Source of the DNA: Bin5 sp022827195
GTDB lineage: Bacteria > Chloroflexota > Anaerolineae > Caldilineales > Caldilineaceae
Length of the DNA: 64,000 bases
Direction of reading: 5' to 3'
Assembly: GCA_965208275.1 (NCBI GenBank)
Contig: OZ242331.1
Span: 5,177,351 to 5,241,350, forward strand
Shown piece by piece: positions 18,736 through 28,129 of the stretch. Below the pieces are notes generated by a model. That model was not told the DNA's origin and did not search any database. It was given only the letters and a program-made list of their open reading frames with translations. Position numbers and translations under genes: made by a program. Each line of letters begins with the position of its first letter. The first letter of the stretch is position 1.

Positions 18736-18784
18736 TTTATGCCTCCATTTTCAGATTCCGGTCGAACCGGCGGTCCGTCACAGT

Positions 18785-19876
18785 TTATTGGAGTCCAAAC
18801 ATGCGCGCGGCATTGTCACCCAGGATCAGCGCCTTCTCCTGCGCCGAAAGGAACTCGCAATGCAACCGGATGTAGTCAATCGCCTGCTTGTATGTGCACC
18901 ACGAGCCGGAGCAGTAGGGCATATCGGTCCCCCACATCAGCTTGTGGACGCCGATCTCCTCGCGCAGCCGCCTGATCATCTCCTGCGCGCCGGGAAACGG
19001 GTACTCCGGCCAGAACGCGCAGAACAGCACCTCGACGTGCATATTGGGGCGCTTGAGCAGCCTCATCATCTCCTCGGGGATCGCGTAGCGGTCGTCCAGG
19101 CCGCGGCGTATGCCGAAGAGGTCGATGCCGTGCGTGAGCACCGCGGGGATGTCCGGATGCCCCGCGGCCCAGCGGTCGAGCTCGGCCACGTGCTCCATGT
19201 ACCCGCCCAGCCGGTCGCGCTGGCGGCTGTGCAGATACCACCAGACCGGAATGCCGAGTTCGCGCACCTTATCCCACAGCGGCTCGAACTTGGCGTCGTC
19301 CAGGTGGTCGGCGTAGTTGCTCAGCGCGAAAGGCTCGACGCTGAAGTAAAGCCCCTTGTTGCCCTGCTCGCGCACCGCCTGCTCCAGCCGCTCAAGCTCG
19401 GCCGGCCGGTCCGCCTCCCATTCCCGCACCTGTGCCAGCCCGATGAAGCGGTTGGGATAACGCCGCATCTGCTCGCCGTAGTACTCGTTCAGCGCGCCGT
19501 AGATGTGGTCGTGTTGCAGAACGCCCATGTCCACGCCGACGAGGTCCATCTCGCCGATCATGCGTTCGGGCTGCGCCTCACAGTTGATCAGGCTCGGCGG
19601 ATAGGCCTGTATGTAGTAGTCGACGCCGTCGACGGTGATCTCGGCGCGGCCGAAGTCGGCCAGGCGAAAGTTGACGTCCGGCATCTCGTTGAGGTCGTCC
19701 GAGTCCCAATTCAGGAAGGGATCGGGCACCTGCTCGCCATCTGCCACGCGGCGGAAGCGGCGGCTGTCGCGGATGTGATACTGCCAGAACTTCATCCGCA
19801 GCGGCTGCAGCGGGTCCTCTTCAGCTGTTGCTCTGCCGAGCGGCGGGAAGATGTGAAAATGTGCGTCGATAATCAC
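18785..19876 (-). CDS. Amidohydrolase family 2 (TIM-barrel hydrolase or decarboxylase)
   Basis: This 363-aa metal-dependent hydrolase-fold protein starts MIIDAHFHIF, where HFH is the paired-His metal motif of the amidohydrolase superfamily. Later motifs include NRFIGLAQVREWEADRPAEL, the His-containing IPVWWYLHSRQR, a His in IPAVLTHGIDLFG, and the final Asp in LMWGTDMPY. These fit the family-2 group that includes lactone hydrolases and non-oxidative decarboxylases. GTG start at 19876 with AGGAGAGGG upstream. It lies 48 bp after an ABC permease and 49 bp before a TIM-barrel isomerase, consistent with degradation of an imported sugar acid or aromatic acid. Confidence 0.85.
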   Translation of the reverse strand: MIIDAHFHIFPPLGRATAEEDPLQPLRMKFWQYHIRDSRRFRRVADGEQVPDPFLNWDSDDLNEMPDVNFRLADFGRAEITVDGVDYYIQAYPPSLINCEAQPERMIGEMDLVGVDMGVLQHDHIYGALNEYYGEQMRRYPNRFIGLAQVREWEADRPAELERLEQAVREQGNKGLYFSVEPFALSNYADHLDDAKFEPLWDKVRELGIPVWWYLHSRQRDRLGGYMEHVAELDRWAAGHPDIPAVLTHGIDLFGIRRGLDDRYAIPEEMMRLLKRPNMHVEVLFCAFWPEYPFPGAQEMIRRLREEIGVHKLMWGTDMPYCSGSWCTYKQAIDYIRLHCEFLSAQEKALILGDNAARMFGLQ

Positions 19877-19924
19877 AGGCGTTTGCCCTCTCCTGATTCG
19901 GAAGTCGGTACAGATCGCAATCCG

Positions 19925-20845
19925 CTACCCCTTCATCCCGCTCACGACCACACCCTGGATGAAATGCCGCTGCGCGAAGAAGAAGACCATCACCGGCGGC
20001 AGCGCGATCAGCGTCGAGACGGCCATGATCGCCACCCATGGAACGTAGTGCATCGAGGTGCTGCCGTGCGCCGTCTGCACCCAGGTCGTCAACGCCACCG
20101 CCAGCGGCTGCGTCTCGAAACGGTTCAAATAGATCAGCGGCTCGAAAAAGGCATTCCACTGGCCCATGAAGGTGAAAATCGCCATCGTGCCCAGCGCCGG
20201 CTTCGACAGCGGCAGGATGATGCGCAGGAAGACGCCGAAGGTGCCGCAGCCGTCGATGCGCGCAGCGTCGTCGTAGTCCAGTGGGATCGTCAGAAAGAAC
20301 TGACGCAGCAGGAAGATATAGAAGGCGCCGCCGCCGAAGAAATGGGGCACGATCAACGGCTTGAACGAGTCCAGCCATCTCAGCTCGCGAAACAGCAGAT
20401 ACTGCGGGATCAAGGTGACGTGCGTCGGTATCATCATCGTACTCAACACGAGGATGAAGAGCGCCGTGCGGCCGGGGAAGCGTACGCGCGCGAAGCCGTA
20501 GGCGACCAGGCTCGCGCTCAGCACCGTCCCCACCATCACCCACACCACGATGATCAACGTGTTGACCGTAGAGCGCACAAAGGGGAAGTCGGTCAGCCCC
20601 GTCGCGTAGTTCCCCCATTCAACCGGCCTGGGGATGAAACTCGGCGGGATGCGGAAGGCGTCCGTCTCCGTCTTGAACGAGCTCGAAACCAGCCAGAGGA
20701 ACGGGACCGCCAGCGCGAAGCCGATCGCGATCAACAGAATGTAGACCAGGACCTGACCGACGACCTGTCTGCGGCTCATGCTCTGCAGCCAGCCGCCCAT
20801 CCCGCCGTTCCCCGTGTTGCTTCGAATCGTCGTCGCCATCGTCAT
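19925..20845 (-). CDS. CUT1 sugar ABC transporter permease (MalG-like)
   Basis: This 306-aa inner-membrane protein has about six transmembrane segments, the first at VYILLIAIGFALAVPFLWLV. The sequence LVSSSFKTETDAFRIPP is typical of MalG-like permeases. The cytoplasmic EAA loop is YDDAARIDGCGTFGVFLRII followed by LPLSKPALG, which contacts the ATPase. The end FIQGVVVSGMKG is the characteristic MalG C-terminus. It partners the MalF-like permease 97 bp upstream and the binding protein at 22913. No ATPase gene is adjacent. Confidence 0.92.
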   Translation of the reverse strand: MTMATTIRSNTGNGGMGGWLQSMSRRQVVGQVLVYILLIAIGFALAVPFLWLVSSSFKTETDAFRIPPSFIPRPVEWGNYATGLTDFPFVRSTVNTLIIVVWVMVGTVLSASLVAYGFARVRFPGRTALFILVLSTMMIPTHVTLIPQYLLFRELRWLDSFKPLIVPHFFGGGAFYIFLLRQFFLTIPLDYDDAARIDGCGTFGVFLRIILPLSKPALGTMAIFTFMGQWNAFFEPLIYLNRFETQPLAVALTTWVQTAHGSTSMHYVPWVAIMAVSTLIALPPVMVFFFAQRHFIQGVVVSGMKG

Positions 20846-20942
20846 CGCACCTCGGCCAAATTCCAGGCTCTAACTCCCCCAAAACACAAGAAAACGCCCC
20901 CCCTCAACTAAGAACGAAAAACCCAAAATTCAAAACTGAAAG

Positions 20943-21875
20943 CTACCGAACCGCCCCCTCGTAGTAGACATAGCGTCCCGAAACGCGCAGTGAGATGAGC
21001 GTCAGCACAAAAATAATTGCAAACAGGACCCATGCCAGGCCCGCGGCGTAACCCATCTTCAAATAGTTCCAGGCATTCTGATAGAGGTAAAGAATGTAGA
21101 ACAATGAAGCGTCGGCCGGCCCGCCCTCGGTGATGACGTACGCGCCCGTGAAGACCTGGAAAGTGCCGATCATCCCGGTCAGGAAGGTGAAGAAGATGAC
21201 CGGCGAGGTCATCGGCAACGTCACGTTGCGGAATTTGGCCCACGCGCCGGCGCCGTCCAGCATCGCGGCTTCGTATAGTGTTGTCGGTACGCCCTGCAGG
21301 CCGGCAAGATAGAGGATCATGTTGCCGCCCAGCCCCCACAGGCTCATGATGATAAAGCTGGGTATCACCCACTGGCGCGATGCGAACCACTGCGGCCCCT
21401 CGATGTTGAGGCCGGCCAGAAAGTTGTTGACCAGTCCGATCTCCGGGTTGAGCATCCACGCGAACAAGTAGGAAGTAGCGATCGCCGGCGTCACCACCGG
21501 CAGGTAGAAGACCGTGCGGAAGAACCCAAGCCCTTTCACCGCCTGGTTCAGCAGCAGCGCCAGCAGATAACCGCCAACCGTGCCCAGCGGCACGAGCAGG
21601 ACCGTGTAGATCACCGTAACTTTGAGCGACTGCCAGAACAGAGGATCGCCGGTCGCCATTTTTGTGTAGTTGGCCAGACCGATAAAGCGGGGCGGGTCGA
21701 GGATCGTGTAGCGGTTGAAGGAGAGGACGAACGAGGCGATGATGGGGAAGGCGGTGAAGATGATGAAGCCCAGCACCCAGGGCGCGATGCAGATGTAGCC
21801 GTCGATCGCCTCGCGCAGGCGCAGACGGGACATTCGGCGTCTTCCTTGCCCGGCGACGGGTGCGGCTGCGCTCAC
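20943..21875 (-). CDS. CUT1 sugar ABC transporter permease (MalF-like)
   Basis: This 310-aa membrane protein has YICIAPWVLGFIIFTAFPII as first transmembrane helix and IASFVLSFNRYTIL after it. The EAA loop is LYEAAMLDGAGAWAKFRNVT followed by LPMTSPVIFF. The start was set to GTG at 21875, which overlaps the epimerase stop as GTGA and has a perfect GGAGGAG five bases upstream; a longer frame from 21917 would run deep into the epimerase gene. The translational coupling links the epimerase to this sugar importer. Confidence 0.9.
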   Translation of the reverse strand: MSAAAPVAGQGRRRMSRLRLREAIDGYICIAPWVLGFIIFTAFPIIASFVLSFNRYTILDPPRFIGLANYTKMATGDPLFWQSLKVTVIYTVLLVPLGTVGGYLLALLLNQAVKGLGFFRTVFYLPVVTPAIATSYLFAWMLNPEIGLVNNFLAGLNIEGPQWFASRQWVIPSFIIMSLWGLGGNMILYLAGLQGVPTTLYEAAMLDGAGAWAKFRNVTLPMTSPVIFFTFLTGMIGTFQVFTGAYVITEGGPADASLFYILYLYQNAWNYLKMGYAAGLAWVLFAIIFVLTLISLRVSGRYVYYEGAVR

Positions 21876-22795
21876 GGCTGCTCCTCCATCCAATCCCGAA
21901 ACTCGCTCTTCCGCCACGTGTAGCGCGGCTCGTAGCCCAGCAGCCGGCGCGCTTTTGCCGTTGAGACGAAGCTGCCGAAGCCGGACAGCGGGCGGCGCAG
22001 GGGCACGTCGGCGTAGTGGCGGGCGGCGAGCGCCGGCGTCTCATCCAGCGAACAGGTGTCGGCGCCGTTTATCAGAAAGACTTCGTGCTCGATCTCCTCG
22101 TTCTCGACCGCCAACCGGAAAGCCCGCGCCGCATCGCGCGCGTCGGTCACCGTCCACAAATTTGAGCGGCCCCTGTCAGTCTCGACGATATAGCTCCTGT
22201 ACCCCGCCCACTGCTCTTCGACCGTACGCTCCCGGTTCCAGCCCGAGCGCCCCGCAATTGCCGCGCCGGCCCGGTCTAGATACCAGTTGTGATTGATGCG
22301 CAGACCGATGGTCTGGATGCCGTAGCTCTGGCTGAAGCGCCGGCAGGTGATCTCGTTGATCAGCTTGCTGATGCCATACTCGTTGCGCGGCTCGGCCGGG
22401 TGCTCCTCGTCGATCGGGAAGTAGCGCGGCCGCGTGTCGCGTCGCCTGTAATCGGTATTCATCGCCTCCTTCGAGGAGCCGAAGACAACACTGCGTGCGC
22501 CTGTGGCCACCGCGGCCTCCAGAACGGTGTAGGTGCCGCGGTCGTTGACGTACATCAGCCGCTCCGGCGTGGTGATACCGGGCCCCGGCACCGCAGCCAG
22601 GTGGACGATGGCGTCATGCCCCGCACACGCCTCCCGCATCCGCTCCAAGTCGGTAATCTCGCCGTTGAAGTGCCGCACCTGCTCGACGAACGGAGCAGTC
22701 TGGCTGAAGTTGGATACCGTATGCCCGGCGCACAGAAGCTCGCGCAGCACATACCCGCCGATCTTACCGCTGCCGCCGGTAACCAGTACGTTCAT
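21872..22795 (-). CDS. NAD-dependent epimerase/dehydratase family protein
   Basis: This 307-aa extended short-chain dehydrogenase carries the nucleotide-binding motif VTGGSGKIGGYVL at the N-terminus, a Asp-containing DAIVHLAAVPGPG stretch, and catalytic YGISK (Y-x-x-x-K) near the middle, with SSKEAMN upstream as the Ser region. It probably acts on a nucleotide sugar or free sugar acid, like uronate dehydrogenase or UDP-sugar epimerase. It lies between the binding protein (22913) and the permeases of the same CUT1 importer and shares a GTGA junction with the first permease. A second, partial epimerase lies at the right edge of the window. Confidence 0.88.
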   Translation of the reverse strand: MNVLVTGGSGKIGGYVLRELLCAGHTVSNFSQTAPFVEQVRHFNGEITDLERMREACAGHDAIVHLAAVPGPGITTPERLMYVNDRGTYTVLEAAVATGARSVVFGSSKEAMNTDYRRRDTRPRYFPIDEEHPAEPRNEYGISKLINEITCRRFSQSYGIQTIGLRINHNWYLDRAGAAIAGRSGWNRERTVEEQWAGYRSYIVETDRGRSNLWTVTDARDAARAFRLAVENEEIEHEVFLINGADTCSLDETPALAARHYADVPLRRPLSGFGSFVSTAKARRLLGYEPRYTWRKSEFRDWMEEQP

Positions 22796-22861
22796 GCCTA
22801 ACTGTGGCCGCCCGCGTCCGTTGCGCGGGCGCAGCGAGCGGGCGGCTATTCAAAGGGTGAC

Positions 22862-22888
22862 CGGCGGCCGGCGCACTGCCGGCCGCCG
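22862..22888 (-). promoter_or_regulatory. Perfect 11-bp stem hairpin after solute-binding protein gene
   Basis: CGGCGGCCGGC and its exact complement flank a 5-base loop between the binding-protein stop (22913) and the epimerase start (22795). There is no U-run for the minus-strand transcript, so a stabilising or attenuating RNA hairpin is more likely than a full terminator. A second GC-rich inverted repeat (22807-22815 with 22838-22846) lies in the same gap. Confidence 0.6.
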
Positions 22889-22912
22889 CGAAAGGGACAG
22901 TGGCGTCAGCGG

Positions 22913-24316
22913 TCAGGACGCTGCCAACTCCGCGTCGATCTCCGCCTTGGCGTCCGACATCGCCTGCTGCATCGATTTTTCGCCCAGGAAGACCTTGTCA
23001 TACTCGCGCTTCATGGTGTCGTTGAAGAACCGCGCCTTGCGCCCGTACCATCTGGGCCTCCAGAGCACGTTCTCCGCGGCCGACGGATGGTTGGTGAAGC
23101 GATCGTCCCGACTCAGGAAGACCTCGTAGAAGCGCCGCATCCAGCCCTCCGGCAGTTCCGGCAGCTTGTCGATCGCGCGCCGCATGTCGTAGCCGGTGAG
23201 ATTGATGTTGGGCGTGATCCAGTCGCTGATCGTCTCGCTTGTCGTCGCAAAGATCGCGAATGTAGAGGAAGCGTCCGTATTCTCGCCGCCGCTCCACACA
23301 CCCCACGAATTCGTGCCCATCAGCTGAACGCGATGCTCGCGCCACGGGATCGGCATGAAGAGCAGTCCGAACGCCTCCTGGTTGACCCGCTGGTCCCCCA
23401 CGCCCGGGTGCCGGAGCGAGCAGAACGCTTTGCCCGCGTTGAACAGGCCGCCCTGCACCGCTTTTGCCTCGGCCGGCGTAGGCGCAACCTTGTCCACCAG
23501 TGTCAGGTCGATGTACGCCTGCAACGCCTGCACCGACTCCTCCGAGTCGACCAGCGCCTCCGTCTCCTGGTAGTTCCACAAATCGTCCAAAGCCTGGGCG
23601 CCGTTGCTGTACATGAAGTAGAGCGCGGTGGCGCCAAATCCCCCCGTGCTGTTGGCCAGACCCCACTGCTCCACCTCGCCGGCCGAGTTGACCTTCGTCG
23701 TCGCCTTTAGCAGCTCGACCAAGTCGTCCCAGCGCCATTCGTCGTAGTTTGCATTCGGCCCGTCGTCGCCCCAGTCGGGAAGGTCGATGCCCGCTTCTTC
23801 GGCCAGCGTCCTGTTCACCACCAGCTGCCAGTTGGGACAGTATACCTGCGAAAGCGAGTAGATCTTGCCGTCGTTGCCGCACTGCATCCACGGGTCGGCG
23901 TCCCACTTGCTGTTGTCGACGCCGTGCGCGTCCAGCGCATCATCCAGTGCAAGCAGCACCTTGAACCACTCGCCCTGCCAGTAGCTGTCGACCATCACCA
24001 CGTCGGGGGCTACGCCGCCCACCATCTGTGTGAGCAGCTTGGTCGAGTATTCACCCCACGGCGTCGACTCGCTGATGGCCGTGATCTCCGGGTGCGCTTC
24101 GCTGATGCCGTCCCGGATCGGGTCCCAGAAGCCGCCGTGCCAGTGGCTGAAGCGTATTTCGACCGCCTCCATCGCCGGCGCGTCGCCCTCGCCTTCGTCC
24201 GCCATCTCGGCTGCAGGCATGGCTGCCGGCTGACATGCCGCGGCCACGACGCCCGCCGATCCGATCGCCGACGCCCACAGAAACTGCCGCCGGCTCATAC
24301 GTCTCTTCGCTGCCAT
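22913..24316 (-). CDS. Sugar ABC transporter substrate-binding protein, family 1 (Tat lipoprotein)
   Basis: This 467-aa extracellular sugar-binding protein starts MAAKRRMSRRQFLWASAIG, a twin-arginine signal, with Cys in VVAAACQPAA as lipidation site. The mature part has EIRFSHWHGGFWDPIRDGIS, the VDSYWQGEWFKVL stretch and NSWGVWSGGENTDASSTFAI, typical of family 1 (MalE/UgpB-like) proteins. AAGGAGG lies six bases before the ATG. It begins the second CUT1 set of this operon (binding protein, epimerase, MalF, MalG). The 223-bp gap upstream has TATACT-like sequence near 24490 but no convincing -35. Confidence 0.9.
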   Translation of the reverse strand: MAAKRRMSRRQFLWASAIGSAGVVAAACQPAAMPAAEMADEGEGDAPAMEAVEIRFSHWHGGFWDPIRDGISEAHPEITAISESTPWGEYSTKLLTQMVGGVAPDVVMVDSYWQGEWFKVLLALDDALDAHGVDNSKWDADPWMQCGNDGKIYSLSQVYCPNWQLVVNRTLAEEAGIDLPDWGDDGPNANYDEWRWDDLVELLKATTKVNSAGEVEQWGLANSTGGFGATALYFMYSNGAQALDDLWNYQETEALVDSEESVQALQAYIDLTLVDKVAPTPAEAKAVQGGLFNAGKAFCSLRHPGVGDQRVNQEAFGLLFMPIPWREHRVQLMGTNSWGVWSGGENTDASSTFAIFATTSETISDWITPNINLTGYDMRRAIDKLPELPEGWMRRFYEVFLSRDDRFTNHPSAAENVLWRPRWYGRKARFFNDTMKREYDKVFLGEKSMQQAMSDAKAEIDAELAAS

Positions 24317-24539
24317 CGATTTCCTCCTTGGCTGAATGAACGTGGATTCCGACCTCGGCTGCCTCGCGACGGCCGCTGGCCGGGACTGCTACCGACGCAG
24401 CGCCATCAACCGCCGCCGGGCCACTCGAATGAATGCAAAGCGTGGCAGGCACAACGTAAAGCACCTGCCCCTCTGCGAATGCACAGAGTATACTCCAGCG
24501 ACTTTCTTCCGCATAACGCAATTTTTTTTGCCGGACCGC

Positions 24540-25388
24540 CTATCCCTTGATCGCGCCCATCGTCAGCCCGCCGGCCAGGAATCGCTGCACGACCAGCGCC
24601 AGCAGCAGCACCGGCAGCGTGACAACCGTGGCCGCCGCGCACAGCGCGCCCCAGTTCACCTGGCCATAGGTCAGGAAGCTGTAGACAGCCAGCGGCAGCG
24701 TCATCGTCTTAGAGCCGCCCAGGATCAGCACGAAGATGAAGTTGTTCCACGAGGAGATGAAACTGAGGATCGCCACCGCGGTGATGCCCGGCAAGCTCAG
24801 CGGGATCATGATGCGGACCATCGTGCCCAGCTGCGAGCAGCCGTCGATCAACGCCGCATCCAGCAGTTCGCTCGGCACATCCTCGAAGAAGCCGATCATG
24901 ACCCACATGATCAGCGGCAACACCGTCAGAATGTGGGTGATCACGATTCCTGCGTGCGAGTCCAAAAGCCCCAGCCGCTTGTAAACGATGAAGAGGGGAA
25001 CGAGAAAAGTGATCCCGGGCAGCATGCGCACGACCAACAGCGCCAGGGCCAGCCCGTCCTGTTTGTACTTGGCGATGCTGTAGGCGGCCGGCAGCCCCAC
25101 GACGAGAGACAGCCCCACTGAGCTCACCGCGATCGTCAAGCTGTTGAACAGGTACCTCCCGAACGGATTTCGTCGAAATACCTCACCGTAGTGGTCCAAC
25201 GTCGGGATGAAGAACCAGACCGGCGGGTCGCTGACGATTAGCAGGTTCGGCTTGAACGAGGAGACGAACATCCAGAAAAATATGAAGAGAAAGAAGACCA
25301 GAAATACGGACAGGATGATCCAAAACAGGAAGTTATGGACTGTCCTCGTCTTCCTCATTCCCATCGGCCTTAAAGAGAGTCTGCCCAT
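24540..25388 (-). CDS. CUT1 sugar ABC transporter permease (MalG-like)
   Basis: This 282-aa membrane protein has VHNFLFWIILSVFLVFFLFI as first helix. Family markers are AAYSIAKYKQDG, MLPGITFLVPLFIVYKRLGL, LDAALIDGCSQLGTMVRIMI (EAA loop) and the MalG-type end RFLAGGLTMGAIKG. ATG 25388 (AGGTG six bases upstream) was taken rather than GTG 25397. It is the last of the three genes of the first CUT1 set driven from the 28.0-kb promoter. Confidence 0.91.
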   Translation of the reverse strand: MGRLSLRPMGMRKTRTVHNFLFWIILSVFLVFFLFIFFWMFVSSFKPNLLIVSDPPVWFFIPTLDHYGEVFRRNPFGRYLFNSLTIAVSSVGLSLVVGLPAAYSIAKYKQDGLALALLVVRMLPGITFLVPLFIVYKRLGLLDSHAGIVITHILTVLPLIMWVMIGFFEDVPSELLDAALIDGCSQLGTMVRIMIPLSLPGITAVAILSFISSWNNFIFVLILGGSKTMTLPLAVYSFLTYGQVNWGALCAAATVVTLPVLLLALVVQRFLAGGLTMGAIKG

Positions 25389-25428
25389 GTGACGCACCTG
25401 GTTGTCCGGTAGCCGGCTTTCCGAAGAG

Positions 25429-26391
25429 TCAGAGCCATGCCCGCTGCCGCAGCCTGATCAGGACTGCGCTGATGATCAGGATGATCACCATGAAGACGAG
25501 GATCACAGCCGATCCGTAGCCCAGATCGTAAAACTCGAACGCCGTCAGGTAGGAGTAGACATGCAGAGTCTCGCTCCGCCTGCCCGGCCCGCCGGCCGTC
25601 ATGATCCAGATGGCGTCGAATACCTTCAGCGTATCGATCGCGCGGAAGAGCATCGCCACCACAATGGCCGGTTTCAGCAGCGGCAGCGTGATCTGGAAGA
25701 ACTCCTGGAGCCTGCTCGCCCCGTCGATGCGCGCCGCCTCGAACGGCTCCGTCGGCAGCGAGCGCAGACCGGCCAGCAGGATCAGCATCACGAAGGGGAC
25801 GCCGTGCCACGTATTGATCCAGACTAGGCTGGGCACGACCGAGTTCTCGCCCGCCACCCACAGGCTGGGCGGCAGGCCCAGTCCCTCAACGAAATAGTTC
25901 AGTATGCCGATTGAAGGCTCCATCATGATCAGCCAGATCACCGACGTCGCCGTCGGCGTCGCCACCAGCGGCAGCAGAAAGAGCGTGCGGATGACGCCCA
26001 GCCCGCGAAAAGTCCTGTTCATCACCAGCGCCATGACCATCGCCAGCACCAGCTCCAGCCCAAGGCTGGCCAGCGTGAAGTAGAGCGTTATCCACAGCGC
26101 GTTTAGGAATCTTTCGTCTGCGGTGAGCACCTCAACCAGGTTTTCGACGCCCACAAATGTAAAGCGGGTCATCGTTACATTGACCCGCTGCAAGCTTAAC
26201 GACAACGTGTAGAAGAATGGGTAGCCCATCAGCGCCAGGATCACGATCACCGCCGGCGCCGGCAGCACAAACGCCAGGTTGCGGTCGATCAGCGCAAACG
26301 CGCGCCGCAACAGACTCCCGGTCCGGGCATCCCCCGGCTCCAGGTCAGCCTGCTCGGTCTGTTCCGGCCCCGACCTCTCTTTCTCCTCCAT
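25429..26391 (-). CDS. CUT1 sugar ABC transporter permease (MalF-like)
   Basis: This 320-aa membrane protein starts MEEKERSGPEQTEQ with a polar N-terminal tail, followed by AFVLPAPAVIVILALMGYPF as the first helix. The EAA loop reads PFEAARIDGASRLQEFFQIT followed by LPLLKPAIVV. The ATG at 26391 has AAGAGG nine bases upstream; the longer frame to 26448 would span the intergenic hairpin. It pairs with the MalG-like gene 40 bp downstream and the binding protein upstream. Confidence 0.91.
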   Translation of the reverse strand: MEEKERSGPEQTEQADLEPGDARTGSLLRRAFALIDRNLAFVLPAPAVIVILALMGYPFFYTLSLSLQRVNVTMTRFTFVGVENLVEVLTADERFLNALWITLYFTLASLGLELVLAMVMALVMNRTFRGLGVIRTLFLLPLVATPTATSVIWLIMMEPSIGILNYFVEGLGLPPSLWVAGENSVVPSLVWINTWHGVPFVMLILLAGLRSLPTEPFEAARIDGASRLQEFFQITLPLLKPAIVVAMLFRAIDTLKVFDAIWIMTAGGPGRRSETLHVYSYLTAFEFYDLGYGSAVILVFMVIILIISAVLIRLRQRAWL

Positions 26392-26418
26392 CGCCAGCAA
26401 CCTCTTCAAGATCAAAAT

Positions 26419-26444
26419 GGCCGGCGGCGCATCCGCCGCCGGCC
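26419..26444 (-). promoter_or_regulatory. Perfect 10-bp stem hairpin after solute-binding protein gene
   Basis: GGCCGGCGGC and its exact complement flank a six-base loop in the 66-bp gap between the binding-protein stop (26458) and the permease start (26391). No U-run follows. It is likely an mRNA-stabilising or attenuating structure setting the ratio of binding protein to permease. Confidence 0.65.
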
Positions 26445-26457
26445 ACAAGTCAGCTCC

Positions 26458-27849
26458 TTACTCTTCCTGCTCCTCGAGCATCTCCAGCAGCTCCTGCTGG
26501 CTCTGCTCCGCCGCGGCGCGCACGTCGCCGCCCTCGATCGAGGTCACGATCACCTGCGCGATCGACTCACGCGCCCGCATCAGGTTGATGATCGACGGCG
26601 GGGCCGGCGGCGAAAAGTCGCCGATCGCACGCGAATCGAGCAGGACCTGCACGAAGTCCAGGTCGTCCTGCGTCGCCTGCGTCTTGTAGTCCTCCGTCTC
26701 GTACACCGAACGCCGCGGCACCGCGCCCCCGTCGAGCACATATTTGAGCATGCTCTCCTTGTTGGAAATGAACTGCAGCAGGTACCAGCTCGCTTCCTTC
26801 TTCTGCGAGAGGCCGCCGACGGTGATGCTCCAGCCACCCGCGGAGGCCCGCTGTCCGTTGGGGCCGGCCGGCATGAGGAAGTAACCGATGTCGCCGGCCA
26901 CAACCGACTTGCTCGGGTCCTGGAAGTCCTTGCGGAAGACCGCGTCGTCGATGATCATCCCCGCCTTGCCCTGGCTGAAGATGTTGACCGCGCCGACGTG
27001 GTCGATGTTGGGCGAGCCGGGCGGGCCGTAGAGGCGCAGCAGCCGGCCGTAGAAATCGAAGGCGGCGATCGCCTCCTCCGAGTCCATCAGCGGGACACCT
27101 TCATCGTCCTCCCACATGATTCCCATGCCGCCGAGAAAGCCCTTGAAGACCGAGGTCGGCACGGGCGGCTTGCCGCGCATTGTGATGCCGAAGATTTCGC
27201 CGCCGCTCATTTCCTGTACCGTCTGCGCCGCGGCCTCGAGCTCGTCGAACGTGGTCGGCGGCCCGTCAATGCCGTACTCTTCGAACAGGTCCTTGCGGTA
27301 GTAGCCGATCATGGCGCTCATCTGCATCGGCACCGAGACCAGGCTGCCGCGCGACGAGTATCCCGCCATCAGATAGTCGCGCCCCATGTCCTCCCACAGA
27401 TCGTAACCCTCGTGGGTCATGCTGGGGTCGTCGACCCAGGGGCCGATGTCGTTGAGCCAGCCGGCATCGTACCAGACGTTGCGCTCTTCGGCGCCGGCCG
27501 GCAGCTGGTAGACATCCATGTCCTCGTTGTTTGCCATCAGTTCGACGCGGATCTTCTGCACCATCTGCGCCCACGGCAGGATTTCCGTGTTCACGGTGAT
27601 GCCGGTCATCTCCTCAAACTTGGGCAGAATCGACAGCACGTGGTCGCTCAGCGGCTGTGTTTCGCCGACGTAGCGCAGCTCGGTGCCCGCGTACCGCTGC
27701 CAGTCGAAGCCCTCGGGTTCCATCGCAGCATCGTCAGCGGCCGCGGGCGCGCTCGCCGGTCCCACCGGCGCGCACGCGCTCAGGTATACTCCTGCGGTGC
27801 CCGCTCCGAGCACCTTCAGTAGCTGACGACGACTCATCTGTGATCGCAT
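26458..27849 (-). CDS. Sugar ABC transporter substrate-binding protein, family 1 (Tat lipoprotein)
   Basis: This 463-aa extracellular binding protein starts MRSQMSRRQLLKVLGAGTAG, a twin-arginine signal with lipobox Cys in YLSACAP. Family-1 features include LSILPKFEEMTGITVNTEIL, AEERNVWYDAGWLNDIGPW, and IFSQGKAGMIIDDAVF. ATG 27849 has AAGGAG ten bases upstream; an earlier in-frame TTG precedes that site and is rejected. The C-terminal tail is strongly acidic and Glu-rich. It is the first gene after the consensus promoter at 28001-28029 and begins a long minus-strand operon. Confidence 0.91.
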   Translation of the reverse strand: MRSQMSRRQLLKVLGAGTAGVYLSACAPVGPASAPAAADDAAMEPEGFDWQRYAGTELRYVGETQPLSDHVLSILPKFEEMTGITVNTEILPWAQMVQKIRVELMANNEDMDVYQLPAGAEERNVWYDAGWLNDIGPWVDDPSMTHEGYDLWEDMGRDYLMAGYSSRGSLVSVPMQMSAMIGYYRKDLFEEYGIDGPPTTFDELEAAAQTVQEMSGGEIFGITMRGKPPVPTSVFKGFLGGMGIMWEDDEGVPLMDSEEAIAAFDFYGRLLRLYGPPGSPNIDHVGAVNIFSQGKAGMIIDDAVFRKDFQDPSKSVVAGDIGYFLMPAGPNGQRASAGGWSITVGGLSQKKEASWYLLQFISNKESMLKYVLDGGAVPRRSVYETEDYKTQATQDDLDFVQVLLDSRAIGDFSPPAPPSIINLMRARESIAQVIVTSIEGGDVRAAAEQSQQELLEMLEEQEE

Positions 27850-28000
27850 GGTTGGGTTTCTCCTTCCCAATGTGGTTGGAACGCGTCCGAAACTATGGTT
27901 TAACGGCCAGACCAGCGTAAATCAGGAAAACGCGCTGGAGTGCCGGTTACCGTCATACTGATTTGAGAGATTCTCGGGAAAACAGTGGAAGTTCTGCCAG

Positions 28001-28029
28001 AGTATAGTTCCTCGATTCGCGCGTGTCAA
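28001..28029 (-). promoter_or_regulatory. Consensus sigma70-type promoter
   Basis: On the minus strand a perfect TTGACA (28024-28029) and TATACT (28001-28006) are separated by exactly 17 bp. It lies about 150 bp upstream of the binding-protein start at 27849 and should drive the long ABC/epimerase/PhyH operon. The spacer and -10 region share a long identical stretch with the promoter at 44011-44039. Confidence 0.8.
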
Positions 28030-28129
28030 TGCGCGTTTTTCAGTCACCCGGGACAGCGCGGACTCGGGGTGACCTCAAGCTGAAGCCAAGCGTCATCATG
28101 AATGGCGGGCACAGGGACCGTCCCTGCGG

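Noticed and set aside
24317..24539. GC-rich sequence with eight A/T as an intrinsic terminator
   Set aside because: On the transcribed minus strand the homopolymer is A, not U, and it follows no stable stem.
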